Below are positions 8,718-17,543 of a DNA stretch of 64,000 nucleotides, piece by piece. The DNA is taken from contig CANOFW010000008.1 in the NCBI GenBank assembly GCA_947565425.1, positions 1 through 64,000 of the forward strand. The letters run 5' to 3'. The stretch is from an uncultured Lachnospiraceae bacterium. GTDB lineage: Bacteria; Bacillota; Clostridia; Lachnospirales; Lachnospiraceae. Within the stretch, counting starts at the first letter, position 1; every line of letters starts with the position of its first letter. The notes below the pieces were generated by a model. That model ran no database searches. It was not told the origin of the DNA and saw only the letters and a list, made by a program, of their open reading frames with translations. Both the position numbers and the translations under genes were made by a program.

Positions 8718-9713
8718 ATGTCGACAGATATTGGAATCGATTTGGGAACAGCGAGCATCCTGGTATATATAAAAGGAAAAGGCGTCGTCTTAAAGGAGCC
8801 CTCTGTAGTAGCGTTTGACAGAGACACGAATAAAATTAAAGCCATCGGTGAAGAGGCAAGGCTGATGCTGGGAAGGACGCCCGGAAATATTGTTGCGGTA
8901 AGACCTTTGCGTCAAGGGGTTATTTCTGACTACACAGTGACCGAAAAAATGTTAAGATACTTTATTCAGAAAGCTCTTGGCAAGAAAAGTTTCCGTAAGC
9001 CCCGAATCAGTGTATGCGTACCCAGTGGTGTAACAGAAGTGGAGAAGAAGGCAGTTGAGGATGCCACTTATCAGGCTGGTGCGCGTGAGGTTTCGATTAT
9101 AGAAGAACCCATTGCAGCGGCAATCGGCGCAGGTGTTGACATTGCGAAGCCCTGCGGCAATATGATTGTCGATATTGGCGGCGGGACAGCGGATATTGCA
9201 GTAATCTCCCTGGGTGGAACAGTGGTAAGTACTTCCATTAAGATCGCAGGGGATGATTTTGATGAGGCAATCGTCCGATATATGAGAAAGAAGCATAATC
9301 TTCTGATCGGTGAGAGAACCGCAGAGGACATTAAAATTAAGATTGGCACCTGTTTCCCCCTGGCACAGAATGATACGATGGACGTGCGGGGACGTAATCT
9401 GGTAACCGGACTTCCTAAGACGGTGTCTGTATCTTCCGAGGAGACGGAGGAGGCATTGCGTGAGGCGACCTTGCAAATCGTAGAGGCTGTTCACAGCGTG
9501 TTGGAGAAGACGCCGCCGGAACTTGCGGCAGACGTTGCAGACCGCGGAATTATTCTTACAGGCGGAGGAGCGCTGCTTCGTGGCTTGGAAGAGTTGATTG
9601 AGGACAGGACCGGAATTAATACGATGACAGCCGAGGAACCTATGACCTGTGTGGCGATTGGCACGGGCAGATATGTGGAGTCCTTATCGGGGACGGTCAG
9701 GAAAGAGGAATAA
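8718..9713 (+). CDS. mbl: MreB/Mbl-family rod-shape actin homologue
   Basis: A bacterial actin that polymerises under the membrane and guides cell-wall synthesis along the cell length. The 331 residues (family about 335) include the nucleotide-binding boxes DLGTAS (8-13), VDIGGGTADIAVI (about 152-164) and a C-terminal LTGGGALL box. GAAAGGGGA at 8700-8708 supports the ATG. It is called Mbl rather than MreB because two flagellar rod genes follow directly, as in Bacillus mbl-flhO-flhP, and because mreC and mreD are absent. A promoter at 8616-8643 probably drives the whole group. Confidence 0.9.
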   Translation: MSTDIGIDLGTASILVYIKGKGVVLKEPSVVAFDRDTNKIKAIGEEARLMLGRTPGNIVAVRPLRQGVISDYTVTEKMLRYFIQKALGKKSFRKPRISVCVPSGVTEVEKKAVEDATYQAGAREVSIIEEPIAAAIGAGVDIAKPCGNMIVDIGGGTADIAVISLGGTVVSTSIKIAGDDFDEAIVRYMRKKHNLLIGERTAEDIKIKIGTCFPLAQNDTMDVRGRNLVTGLPKTVSVSSEETEEALREATLQIVEAVHSVLEKTPPELAADVADRGIILTGGGALLRGLEELIEDRTGINTMTAEEPMTCVAIGTGRYVESLSGTVRKEE

Positions 9714-9749
9714 AGTAACAGATAATCAGCAGACAAAGGAGCAGAGATT

Positions 9750-10547
9750 ATGGTAAAAGGATTATATACGGCTTATACCGGTATGATTAATCAGCAGAAC
9801 CGCATGGACGTACTCACCAACAATCTTGCTAATTCAGCCACCAACGGCTTTAAGAAGGAGGGGGCGACAGGCCAGTCCTTCGATGAGATGCTGGCGATTA
9901 AGATTAAGGACAGTTCATCGTTTGGCTTGCCGAGAGGAATAGGGGATGTTTCTCTTGGCGTTAAGATTGGAGAATGTTATACGGATTATGGACAGGGATC
10001 GTTCCGTGTGACAGACAATATTTATGATATGGCGATTGACGGAGACGGCTTTTTTGCGATTTCCTATACGAATAAGGCGGGAGAAACATCTGTAAAATAT
10101 ACCAGAGATGGCGCCTTTAGCGTTACCAGAGAGGGATATCTGGTAACAAAGGACGGTGACTATGTGTTGAATCAGGCGGCGGCTCAGGCGGGCAACCCGG
10201 GGCAGGCCGGTTACATAAGAGTTGACCCTAACATACAATTAGTAGTGGATGAGAATGGCAACCTTTACCAGAACAATGCGCTGGTAGGGCAGGTCGGCGT
10301 TGTGGATTTTGCAGATTACAATTTCCTTGCCAAGTATGGTGAGAATATGTATGACCTTGTAGAAGGCGGGCAGGCACAGGCTTCCAACGCAAGAATCGAA
10401 CAGGGCACGTTAGAGATGTCCAATGTGAACGTAGTCTCTGAGATGGTGGAGATGATTAATATTTCTCGTGCTTATGAGAGTAATCAGAAAATTATACAGA
10501 CAATAGACAGCACGCTTGAAAAAGCTGTGGCAATGGGCAAGGCATAG
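9750..10547 (+). CDS. flhO: Flagellar basal-body rod protein (FlgF/FlgG family, FlhO-like)
   Basis: A structural subunit of the flagellar rod, exported by the flagellar type III apparatus. The 265-residue protein starts with the family motif NNLANSATNGFKK (about 25-37) and ends with the conserved helix containing VSEMVEMINISRAYE. The middle has a DMAIDGDGFF box typical of FlgE/F/G. AAGGAG at 9735-9740 supports the start. It lies 36 bp after mbl and before a second, longer paralogue, as flhO does in Bacillus. Confidence 0.92.
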   Translation: MVKGLYTAYTGMINQQNRMDVLTNNLANSATNGFKKEGATGQSFDEMLAIKIKDSSSFGLPRGIGDVSLGVKIGECYTDYGQGSFRVTDNIYDMAIDGDGFFAISYTNKAGETSVKYTRDGAFSVTREGYLVTKDGDYVLNQAAAQAGNPGQAGYIRVDPNIQLVVDENGNLYQNNALVGQVGVVDFADYNFLAKYGENMYDLVEGGQAQASNARIEQGTLEMSNVNVVSEMVEMINISRAYESNQKIIQTIDSTLEKAVAMGKA

Positions 10548-10549
10548 GA

Positions 10550-10700
10550 GGAAGGCAAATGCGAAGCATTTATGAAATGCCTTCCGACGAGAGGGAGGCG
10601 CCTCGTGCAAAGCACGACATATAATGCGTCGACCGATAGGTCAGGTCCGGCAAAGCCGGGCGTGACATTACCAACAGGCAGGTGGCGTGAAGCGGCGCGT
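10550..10700. repeat. Cluster of tight hairpins between the two rod genes
   Basis: The 189-bp gap holds several perfect stems. AAATGC-GAA-GCATTT (10557-10571) lies inside a longer GGAAGGC/GCCTTCC stem (10550-10585). TCGTGC-AAA-GCACGA is at 10603-10617 and CCGGC-AAA-GCCGG at 10647-10659. An imperfect GGCA...TGCC stem spans 10677-10703. The GAA/AAA triloops closed by G-C are the same type as in the intergenic elements at 2684, 23973 and 37870. The next gene's ribosome site lies just downstream. Confidence 0.75.
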
Positions 10701-10736
10701 GCCGATACCTTATTATCAGAAAGGAGTTGTTTTAAC

Positions 10737-11555
10737 ATGATGAGATCTTTATGGTCGGCAGCGTCCGGCATGATTTCACAGCAGACAGCGGTAGATACGA
10801 TTGCCAATAATCTGGCAAATGTCAATACCACTGGTTATAAGACGGAAAAGACGGAGTTTAAATCTTTGCTGTATCAAACATTACAGACGAGAACGACCAC
10901 AGCGAATGGAGAACAGAAGCCTATTTCTGCTCAGGTGGGACTGGGAACGAGAGTAGCTTCCATCACTTCCAATTTTGTACAGGGTGCGCATTTGGACAGT
11001 GAGAGTTATACAGCGATGGCAATTGACGGTGATGGGTTCTTTGCAGTGCGCGGCGCCGATGGCAATACATACTATACGAGAAATGGAGATTTCAAGCTGA
11101 GTGTGGGCAATAATGGCAATCTCACGCTTGTAACTTCCAACGGCTATCCAGTACTCGATACGAACGGTAATCCAATTGAGATTCCCAGCGGGGTGAGCGC
11201 CAGCAAGATGGTGGTTGACCAAGATGGAGCATTTGGTTATAAAGATGCCCAGAATAATTATGTGCCGTTAAATCAGACAATTGGTTTGTTCCAGTTTAAT
11301 AATCCGGCAGGACTTGATAAATTGTCCAATAGCTTGTTTGGTGTTACCGACGCATCTGGGCAGCCGTTGAATGAAGCGACAACCCAGGGACTGACATTAA
11401 GTTCTATCCGCCAGGGATATCTGGAAGGGTCTAATGTACAGGTGGCAGACGAGATGGTCAACTTGATTGTAGCACAGAGGGCTTATGAGATGAATTCCAA
11501 GGCTATCCAGACTTCAGATGATATGTTGGGTCAGGCGAATCAGCTCAAGCGGTAA
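10737..11555 (+). CDS. flhP: Flagellar basal-body rod protein (FlgG family, FlhP-like)
   Basis: The second rod subunit, 272 residues. ATG 10737 is chosen because AAGGAG (10721-10726) precedes it and the flagellar rod motif begins right there (MMRSLWSAASGMI, NNLANVNTTGYK); the open frame upstream only runs through the hairpin cluster. A MAIDGDGFFAV box is in the middle, and the C-terminal helix with VADEMVNLIVAQRAYEMN closes the family signature. It is clearly paralogous to the preceding gene. It probably forms the distal rod. Confidence 0.93.
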   Translation: MMRSLWSAASGMISQQTAVDTIANNLANVNTTGYKTEKTEFKSLLYQTLQTRTTTANGEQKPISAQVGLGTRVASITSNFVQGAHLDSESYTAMAIDGDGFFAVRGADGNTYYTRNGDFKLSVGNNGNLTLVTSNGYPVLDTNGNPIEIPSGVSASKMVVDQDGAFGYKDAQNNYVPLNQTIGLFQFNNPAGLDKLSNSLFGVTDASGQPLNEATTQGLTLSSIRQGYLEGSNVQVADEMVNLIVAQRAYEMNSKAIQTSDDMLGQANQLKR

Positions 11556-11577
11556 TTGACAGAAAGAGGGTTAGATT

Positions 11578-11928
11578 ATGAGTCTTACAATGGAGGGATT
11601 GGGCGCTTTATATGATACTAACACCAAAACAAGCGCGACAACCAATCAACTGGAAGATACCCTGAAATCTGATTTGTCTAAGGCGACAGAGAATGAGCTC
11701 ATGGATGTCTGTAAAGATTTTGAGGCGTATTTTACAGAGCAGATGTTTAAGGCGATGCAGAAGATGATTCCTGAATCAGAGAGTGTTTCTGCTTCCACCA
11801 GACAGTTGCAGGATTACTATAAGGAGCAGATGGTCCAGAGTTTTGCCGAACAGTCCGCACAGGGCGAGGGACTTGGGCTTGCGCAGATGCTTTATGAGCA
11901 GATGAAGCGCAACTATGGATTGGAATAG
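11578..11928 (+). CDS. FlgJ-like rod-binding protein
   Basis: A 116-residue protein matching the N-terminal, rod-binding half of FlgJ: CKDFEAYFTEQMFKAMQKMIP, then QDYYKEQMVQSFAEQ and GLGLAQMLYEQM. The muramidase half found in proteobacterial FlgJ is absent, as is usual in Firmicutes, so another enzyme must open the wall. GAAAGAGG lies about 10 bp before the ATG. It follows flhP by 22 bp and its last 14 bases overlap the start of recD2. Confidence 0.8.
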   Translation: MSLTMEGLGALYDTNTKTSATTNQLEDTLKSDLSKATENELMDVCKDFEAYFTEQMFKAMQKMIPESESVSASTRQLQDYYKEQMVQSFAEQSAQGEGLGLAQMLYEQMKRNYGLE

Positions 11929-14155
11929 AGATGTGGAGACATTAAGTGGATATGTAGAACATATCGTATTTCAGAATAATGATAACGGCTACACCGTATT
12001 AAATTTTGTGAGCGGGGATGAAGAGGTTACCTGTGTAGGTATTTTCCATGGCGTCAGTGAAGGAGAGACTTTGGAGATGACCGGGGAATACACCACGCAT
12101 CCTTCTTACGGCAGGCAGTTTAAAATGCAGTCCTTTGGGGTGAAATCCCCGGAGGACATTTTGTCGATTGAGCGGTATCTCGGTTCCGGCGCTATCAAAG
12201 GAATCGGTGTGGCGTTGGCAGCAAGAATTGTCCGTAGATTTAAGGAAGATACCTTTCGCATTATGGAAGAAGAGCCAGAGCGTCTGGCGGAGATTAAGGG
12301 TATCAGTGAGCGCAAGGCAAGAGAAATCGCCAGCCAGGTGGAAGAGAAGCGGGAACTGCGTCAGGCCATGCTGTTCCTGCAACAGTATGGCATTTCGCAA
12401 ACGCTTTCCGTGAAGATTTATCAGACATACGGACAGGAACTTTATACCATATTAAAAGAGAACCCATACCGCCTGGCAGATGACATCCAGGGTGTGGGTT
12501 TTCGTATTGCAGATGAGATAGCCTCCAGAATTGGCATTCACACAGATTCTGATTTTCGCATTCGCAGCGGCATTCTCTATACCTTGCAGCAGGCGGCGGC
12601 GGAGGGGCATACGCGTTTGCCACAGGAGCTTTTGTCGCAGCGGGCGCAAGAACTGTTGGGGCTTGACGCGCAATACATAGAGAAGCATTATATGGACCTT
12701 GCGATTGACCGAAAAGTGATGATCAAAGAGATGGAGGGAGTACGCTATCTTTATGCATCAAGTTTTTATTATATGGAGATGAATACGGCATCCATGTTGA
12801 GCGAGCTGGATATCTCCTACGATATACCGGAAATTGAGATTGAAACGCGCATCCGTGCGATTGAGAAAACTACTGGTATGGAATTGGACGCTTTGCAAGC
12901 GGAAGCGGTCAAGGAATCTGTCTGCAACGGTCTGGTGGTGATTACCGGTGGACCAGGAACGGGAAAAACCACCACGATTAACACGATTATCCGCTATTTT
13001 GAGATGGAAGGAATGGATATCTTTCTTGCGGCTCCGACGGGGCGCGCGGCAAAGCGTATGAGTGAGACAACCGGATTTGAGGCGCGTACCATCCATAGAA
13101 TGCTGGAATTGAACGGCGGCATGGAAGGGAATGAAGGGTTTGAACGCAACGAGCAGAATCCGTTGGAAACAGATGTCATTATTGTTGATGAAATGTCCAT
13201 GGTAGACATTTCCCTTATGTATGCATTGCTGAAGGCGATAGCGGCGGGAACGCGGCTGATTTTGGTGGGGGACGTCAATCAGCTTCCGAGCGTGGGGCCG
13301 GGAAGTGTACTACGGGATATCATAGAATCTGAGCGTTTTCATGTCGTGCGCCTAAGTAAGATTTTCCGGCAAGCGGCGCAGAGTGATATTGTTGTCAATG
13401 CCCATAAAATTAACCGTGGGGAAGAAGTGGCGTTGGACAATAAGAGTATGGATTTCTTTTTTCTCAAAAGGTTTGATGCTAATGTGATAATCAGTGTTGT
13501 GATCCAACTGATTCAACAAAAACTGCCCAAATTTGTGGAGGCGGAGCCCTTTGATATCCAAGTGTTGACCCCTATGCGTAAGGGCCTTTTGGGAGTGGAA
13601 AGGCTGAATAATATTTTGCAGAGGTATTTGAATCCGCAGGACGGAAGCAAGAAAGAGCGGGAGCATGGCGATATGGTGTTTCGCGAGGGCGATAAGGTCA
13701 TGCAGATTAAGAATAATTACCAGTTGGAATGGGAAATCCGCAGCAAATATGGTCTGGCAATTGATAAAGGCATGGGTGTATTTAACGGTGACATGGGCAA
13801 AATCCTAACGATTGATGATTACCAGGAAATTGTGACTGTGGAATTTGAAGAAGGAAGAATGGTGGATTATCCGTTTAAGCAGTTAGAGGAGTTAGAACTT
13901 GCCTATGCCATTACCATACACAAATCTCAAGGGAGCGAGTATCCGGCTGTCGTGATTCCATTGCTGACGGGTCCTAGTATGTTAATGAATCGCAATCTTT
14001 TGTATACGGCGGTTACCCGAGCGAAGAAGTGTGTGACGCTGGTGGGAAATGATAGAATATTTCAGGAGATGATTGGCAATGTCAGTGAGAGGAAACGTTA
14101 TACGGGATTAAAAGCCTGCATAAAGGAGGCGGCAGGACTTTCGGATTCACAATAG
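11915..14155 (+). CDS. recD2: ATP-dependent DNA helicase RecD2
   Basis: A 5'-3' superfamily 1B helicase involved in DNA repair in bacteria lacking RecBC. The 746 residues comprise an N-terminal OB-like part, helix-hairpin-helix elements (IKGIGVALAARIV near 94-106, IKGISERKAREI near 127-138, IQGVGFRIADEI near 191-202), Walker A GGPGTGKTTT (345-354), Walker B DEMSMVD (about 425) and a C-terminal UvrD-like box TIHKSQGSEY. The ATG overlaps the end of the FlgJ-like gene by 14 bp, so it is coupled to the flagellar operon although unrelated in function. No strong ribosome site is seen, and a few codons' uncertainty in the start remains. Confidence 0.93.
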   Translation: MDWNRDVETLSGYVEHIVFQNNDNGYTVLNFVSGDEEVTCVGIFHGVSEGETLEMTGEYTTHPSYGRQFKMQSFGVKSPEDILSIERYLGSGAIKGIGVALAARIVRRFKEDTFRIMEEEPERLAEIKGISERKAREIASQVEEKRELRQAMLFLQQYGISQTLSVKIYQTYGQELYTILKENPYRLADDIQGVGFRIADEIASRIGIHTDSDFRIRSGILYTLQQAAAEGHTRLPQELLSQRAQELLGLDAQYIEKHYMDLAIDRKVMIKEMEGVRYLYASSFYYMEMNTASMLSELDISYDIPEIEIETRIRAIEKTTGMELDALQAEAVKESVCNGLVVITGGPGTGKTTTINTIIRYFEMEGMDIFLAAPTGRAAKRMSETTGFEARTIHRMLELNGGMEGNEGFERNEQNPLETDVIIVDEMSMVDISLMYALLKAIAAGTRLILVGDVNQLPSVGPGSVLRDIIESERFHVVRLSKIFRQAAQSDIVVNAHKINRGEEVALDNKSMDFFFLKRFDANVIISVVIQLIQQKLPKFVEAEPFDIQVLTPMRKGLLGVERLNNILQRYLNPQDGSKKEREHGDMVFREGDKVMQIKNNYQLEWEIRSKYGLAIDKGMGVFNGDMGKILTIDDYQEIVTVEFEEGRMVDYPFKQLEELELAYAITIHKSQGSEYPAVVIPLLTGPSMLMNRNLLYTAVTRAKKCVTLVGNDRIFQEMIGNVSERKRYTGLKACIKEAAGLSDSQ

Positions 14156-14683
14156 AACATGATAGGTTTGTTTGTTATGACAAAGCGCCCTTTGCGAAAA
14201 GTTTTGCATATTCGCAGGGGCGCTTTGTGGTGTTACGGTTAATTTTTTTGACGCAGTGGATGCGTAATTAGACAAGCGGTAGTAAATATACAATAAAAAG
14301 AAAAGTATTAGTCGTCTTTTTTTTTCCTTTTCAGCTTCTTCCAGGCATGTGCTGATTTTGTCCAGGAGGTCTGCTTGGCTGGCTGGTTTTAATATGTAGC
14401 CAGCCGGTTTGGTTGCCAGAATGGAGAGAATTGTCTTTTCGTCGGAAGCGCTTGTCAGGAAAATCACCGGTATATCTTTCATTTTCTCGTCTTGGCGCAT
14501 AATCTCAAATACTTGTTTTCCGTCCATTTCTGGCATTTTGTAGTCCAGAAGGACTAAATCAGGCTCTTTTTCAAAGATGACGTGTAGCGCCTGTTTCCCA
14601 GAGGTCGCATAGAAGACAGTGTAGCGGTCGCCTAAAATGTTTTTGACATTTCTTACCAACAGCGGCGTGTCATCCACAATCAT
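14147..14683 (-). CDS. Single-domain response regulator (reading frame disturbed at both ends)
   Basis: The first 115 residues are a phosphoreceiver domain: the IVDD acid pair, phospho-acceptor Asp47 in LLDYKMP, LTSAS and the conserved Lys in ILKPAS. No DNA-binding domain follows, so it would signal by protein contact or act as a phosphate carrier for the adjacent hybrid kinase. Two oddities are visible. A good start (GAGG plus ATG at 14724-14722) lies upstream in another frame and would join this one only by a -1 shift on A7 (14692-14686), giving the usual KKIMIVDD beginning. At A9 (14325-14317), loss of one A would end the protein at KKDD just before the terminator; as written, about 50 further residues run through the terminator and overlap recD2. 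These may be sequencing errors, phase variation or real decay. Confidence 0.75.
   Translation of the reverse strand: MIVDDTPLLVRNVKNILGDRYTVFYATSGKQALHVIFEKEPDLVLLDYKMPEMDGKQVFEIMRQDEKMKDIPVIFLTSASDEKTILSILATKPAGYILKPASQADLLDKISTCLEEAEKEKKRRLILFFLLYIYYRLSNYASTASKKLTVTPQSAPANMQNFSQRALCHNKQTYHVLL
14180..14228. terminator. Bidirectional hairpin between recD2 and the response regulator
   Basis: ACAAAGCGCCC (14180-14190) pairs with GGGCGCTTTGT (14218-14228), with an inner GCGAA/TTCGC stem. It lies between convergent genes. A T7 run on the plus strand begins about 15 bp downstream (near 14243). Confidence 0.65.
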
Positions 14684-14749
14684 AATTTTTTTCTTTTCTG
14701 GTTTTTGTAATTAGATCCTATCATAATCTACCTCATTTCTACAGGAGGA

Positions 14750-17134
14750 TTATTGCTCCTGTGCTATTTTATTTTGTAGTTCACCTATGTAATGTTCGAC
14801 CTGTTCGTTGTCCAGGTTCGTTACCGCCAAAAAGAGTTTTTGCATTAGGGGCGTAATTTGCTCGGAATAGCAGAAAGTATTAAGCTGTGCGGCAATTTCA
14901 TCAGATGCGTCAATATCCATATCGGTCATGGCGTTGCCAAGTGCGGATAGCAGTTCTAACGTCTGTGCAGGTTCAGCTTCCGTCTTTTCTGTTTCCTGCT
15001 CTTTTGCCCAGAGGTGTAAGCGTTCACGAAGCGCCATCCACTCTTCCAGAAAGGCCGGCGTAACCCGTGCCACGGTATCAGCTTTGCCGTCCCGGGCGGC
15101 GTATTCCAGTAGCCTGGCAACGCCCGATAATGGAACCGCTCCCACCATGCCGGCAGCGCTCTTCATAGAATGTACTTGAACTTCATACTGTCCGAGAGCT
15201 TTTGCAAAACGATCGTTTGTTTCGCTGGCAGATTCTATATTTTCTGCCAGTTGGATCAATTGACTGGCTTGCGCATCCATGGTCTGATAAAAATCCAGGA
15301 CCGTTGCCGTCAACATAGCTTGGTCATTAGAGTAACGCATAGCATATTCCCAGTCGATACCATCAATAGTTGGCAACTCCTGAAGCGTAGGCGTGTCGGT
15401 AGTTTTGCCGGAGGTCGGGGTACTCCCGCGGAACACCTTTTCGGACGGCAGGTTTTCCATCAACATCATTTCTAGCTTATCCGGTAGAATAGGCTTGGAG
15501 AGGAAATCGAAAAACCCTTCTGCGAGGTATCGCTCTTTTGCACCTGCCAATGCATTTGCAGTTAATGCCACAACTGGCGCATCGCGGCAGGGGTTTTCTT
15601 CTTCTGCTAACAAGCGATGCAATGTTTCGATGCCATCCAAATCAGGCATCATGTGATCTAAAAAGATCATATCATAGTGTTTTTGACGAGTCATTTCCAG
15701 GCATTCCATACCGCCTCCCGCCTCCTCTACCATAACTTCTGTCGCTTTGAGCAGATTCTTGAAGACACGGCGGTTTAGGCCATTGTCATCCACTACCAGA
15801 ATGAGGGCTTCGGGGGCGGTAAAGGATACCTGATAGGAGTATTCTTCTGCCTGTTTGGAAATTCGTTCGTCAAGATTGCCTACAGGCTCGTTATCTATAA
15901 TTTTTTGTTGCAGGGAGAAAGAAAAAACAGAGCCTTCGCCATAGACGCTTTCCACTTGCAGCCGGCTATCCATTCGTTCGAGAAGCTGCGTGGTGATGCT
16001 CATGCCAAGCCCGGTTCCCTCAATATTCCGGTTGCGCGTTTCTTCAATTCGTTCAAACTCTGCAAAAAGTTTGCCGATATCTTCCTGTTTAATGCCAATG
16101 CCAGTATCTTGGACTTTAAAGTTTAAGATGGCGTTGTCATCGTTTACCGCCCCCGATACGGTCAGGGTAACGCTGCCCTGTTCCGTATACTTTACAGCGT
16201 TGTTCAGCAGGTTCACCAGAATCTGGCGGATTCTTACGTCATCACCCCAGAGACGAGCGGGGATGGTATCGTCAACCGATAAATGTATCTTGAGCCCTTT
16301 GTCTGTAGCTTTTGTGGAAATCATATTCATGACATCGTGGATCAGGGTGCCGAGATCGTATTCTTGCGGTAGTATTTCCAGTTTCCCCGACTCAGCTTTG
16401 GATAAATCAAGAATGTCATTAATCAGCGATAGAAGGCTTTGGCCGGCATTTTGAATGTCCAGCGCATATTCGCGGATGGCTGGTTCTGTGCTCTCCCGCA
16501 AAATCATGGCATTCATACCAAGCACGGCGTTGATGGGTGTGCGAATCTCATGAGACATGTTAGCAAGAAATTTGCCTTTTGCTACGCTGGCAAGCTGTGC
16601 TTCCTGGCGCATGCGCTCTATTTTCATGATTTCCTGTGCTGTATTTGCCGTAGCAAAGAAGAGGAGCAGTATCAAGCCTAATGGAAGGATTGCGTGCTGG
16701 AAAGAATCTTTTCCGGTGAGGGAAAAGGCAATCCTTAATAGAGAAGCGATTAAAATAATTGCACAGCCCATAGCTAGGACACGATATTCTTTAATATGGC
16801 CGGTACGCACATCATTTATTTCTGTGACGATAATCAACAGAGAAAAAAGGATGATGGTAATGGCAGTGCAAGGCGAGGTCGTGGAAAAATCGGAAAGCCC
16901 TGTCAGTTGCAACAGAGAGCAGAGCACAAAGTCTGCGAGTACGAAAAGCACCATAAGACGGTATGCTCTGTGGTAACGTTTATTCTGCACAGTGTCCATG
17001 TACAAGAGAAATGGCAGAGGTATTAGCATAAATATGTATCTGGCAAAGCTGTCCGGGGCGGCTTCGAATGGGTAGAAAATCCTCGAAAAAGGAGAGACGG
17101 CAACGTTCCACACGGCGGCGACCAGTATTCCCAA
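14750..17134 (-). CDS. Hybrid sensor histidine kinase (7TM-His kinase-receiver-HPt), main frame
   Basis: A multi-step phosphorelay kinase. In this frame (794 aa, TTG at 17134): about six membrane segments in the first 165 residues, a dimerisation/phosphorylation helix MSHEIRTP (His195), an ATPase domain with NLLNNAVKYT, DTGIGI and GTGLGM, a receiver domain (VVDDN near 447, Asp in FLDHMMPDLDG near 495), and a C-terminal HPt domain with VHSMKSAAG (His near 664). TTG 17134 is probably not the real start. Adding one G in the GGG at 17132-17130 would join it to the N-terminal fragment (17331-17131), giving about 860 residues, a ribosome site and the first membrane segment. The response regulator follows 26-66 bp downstream. 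Confidence 0.85.
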   Translation of the reverse strand: MGILVAAVWNVAVSPFSRIFYPFEAAPDSFARYIFMLIPLPFLLYMDTVQNKRYHRAYRLMVLFVLADFVLCSLLQLTGLSDFSTTSPCTAITIILFSLLIIVTEINDVRTGHIKEYRVLAMGCAIILIASLLRIAFSLTGKDSFQHAILPLGLILLLFFATANTAQEIMKIERMRQEAQLASVAKGKFLANMSHEIRTPINAVLGMNAMILRESTEPAIREYALDIQNAGQSLLSLINDILDLSKAESGKLEILPQEYDLGTLIHDVMNMISTKATDKGLKIHLSVDDTIPARLWGDDVRIRQILVNLLNNAVKYTEQGSVTLTVSGAVNDDNAILNFKVQDTGIGIKQEDIGKLFAEFERIEETRNRNIEGTGLGMSITTQLLERMDSRLQVESVYGEGSVFSFSLQQKIIDNEPVGNLDERISKQAEEYSYQVSFTAPEALILVVDDNGLNRRVFKNLLKATEVMVEEAGGGMECLEMTRQKHYDMIFLDHMMPDLDGIETLHRLLAEEENPCRDAPVVALTANALAGAKERYLAEGFFDFLSKPILPDKLEMMLMENLPSEKVFRGSTPTSGKTTDTPTLQELPTIDGIDWEYAMRYSNDQAMLTATVLDFYQTMDAQASQLIQLAENIESASETNDRFAKALGQYEVQVHSMKSAAGMVGAVPLSGVARLLEYAARDGKADTVARVTPAFLEEWMALRERLHLWAKEQETEKTEAEPAQTLELLSALGNAMTDMDIDASDEIAAQLNTFCYSEQITPLMQKLFLAVTNLDNEQVEHYIGELQNKIAQEQ

Positions 17135-17331
17135 CCTAAATATTCCAGAGAAATCAGCTTATGGTAATGTAGGCGCAGCAGACATACGCTTAACACAATA
17201 CAAACAATGCTTAGGACCATGGCGGATGATATAATTATCAATTCTATGCCAAATTGTCTGAAAAATGGCCTGATTTGTTCCATTTGGGAGAGCAGTTTAT
17301 CGCTGCCAGATATTATCTGTGTCATTGTCAT
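17023..17331 (-). pseudogene. N-terminal fragment of the hybrid kinase, separated by a frameshift
   Basis: The first 67 residues hold a likely extracellular N-terminus and a membrane helix (IIISSAMVLSIVCIVLSVCL) ending in SLEYLGW. AGGAGG (17345-17340) lies eight bases before the ATG, so this is where translation of the kinase should begin. After YLGW the frame runs into unrelated sequence and stops at 17023, while the kinase continues in the next frame as GILVAAVWNV. One missing base in the C3/G3 tract at 17130-17132 accounts for the break. Confidence 0.75.
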
Positions 17332-17368
17332 TTTCTTTACCTCCTGGTAAGGACCATTATATGATAAT

Positions 17369-17397
17369 ATCTTACCCTAAGTTGTAGGATTTTTCAA
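17369..17397 (-). promoter_or_regulatory. Promoter of the sensor kinase-regulator operon
   Basis: On the minus strand: TTGAAA (17397-17392), a 17-bp spacer, TAAGAT (17374-17369). It lies about 40 bp before the AGGAGG and ATG of the kinase. Confidence 0.5.
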
Positions 17398-17481
17398 GAT
17401 AAGACACAAGGTTCCGTGAGATCCAGCGCGCAAAGTTCAGATAACGCCGTTCAATTTAACATAATCTTAAAAAAATATTTA

Positions 17482-17510
17482 TAGAAAGATATGGGGATGT
17501 ATGTTAGAAT
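17482..17510 (+). promoter_or_regulatory. Candidate promoter of comFC
   Basis: TAGAAT (17505-17510) is preceded by TG at 17502-17503 (extended -10). The -35 (TAGAAA, 17482-17487) is weak. It lies 34 bp before the comFC start. Confidence 0.4.
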
Positions 17511-17543
17511 ATAAACTGCCTGGAAGATTTTTTCAAAAATTAT

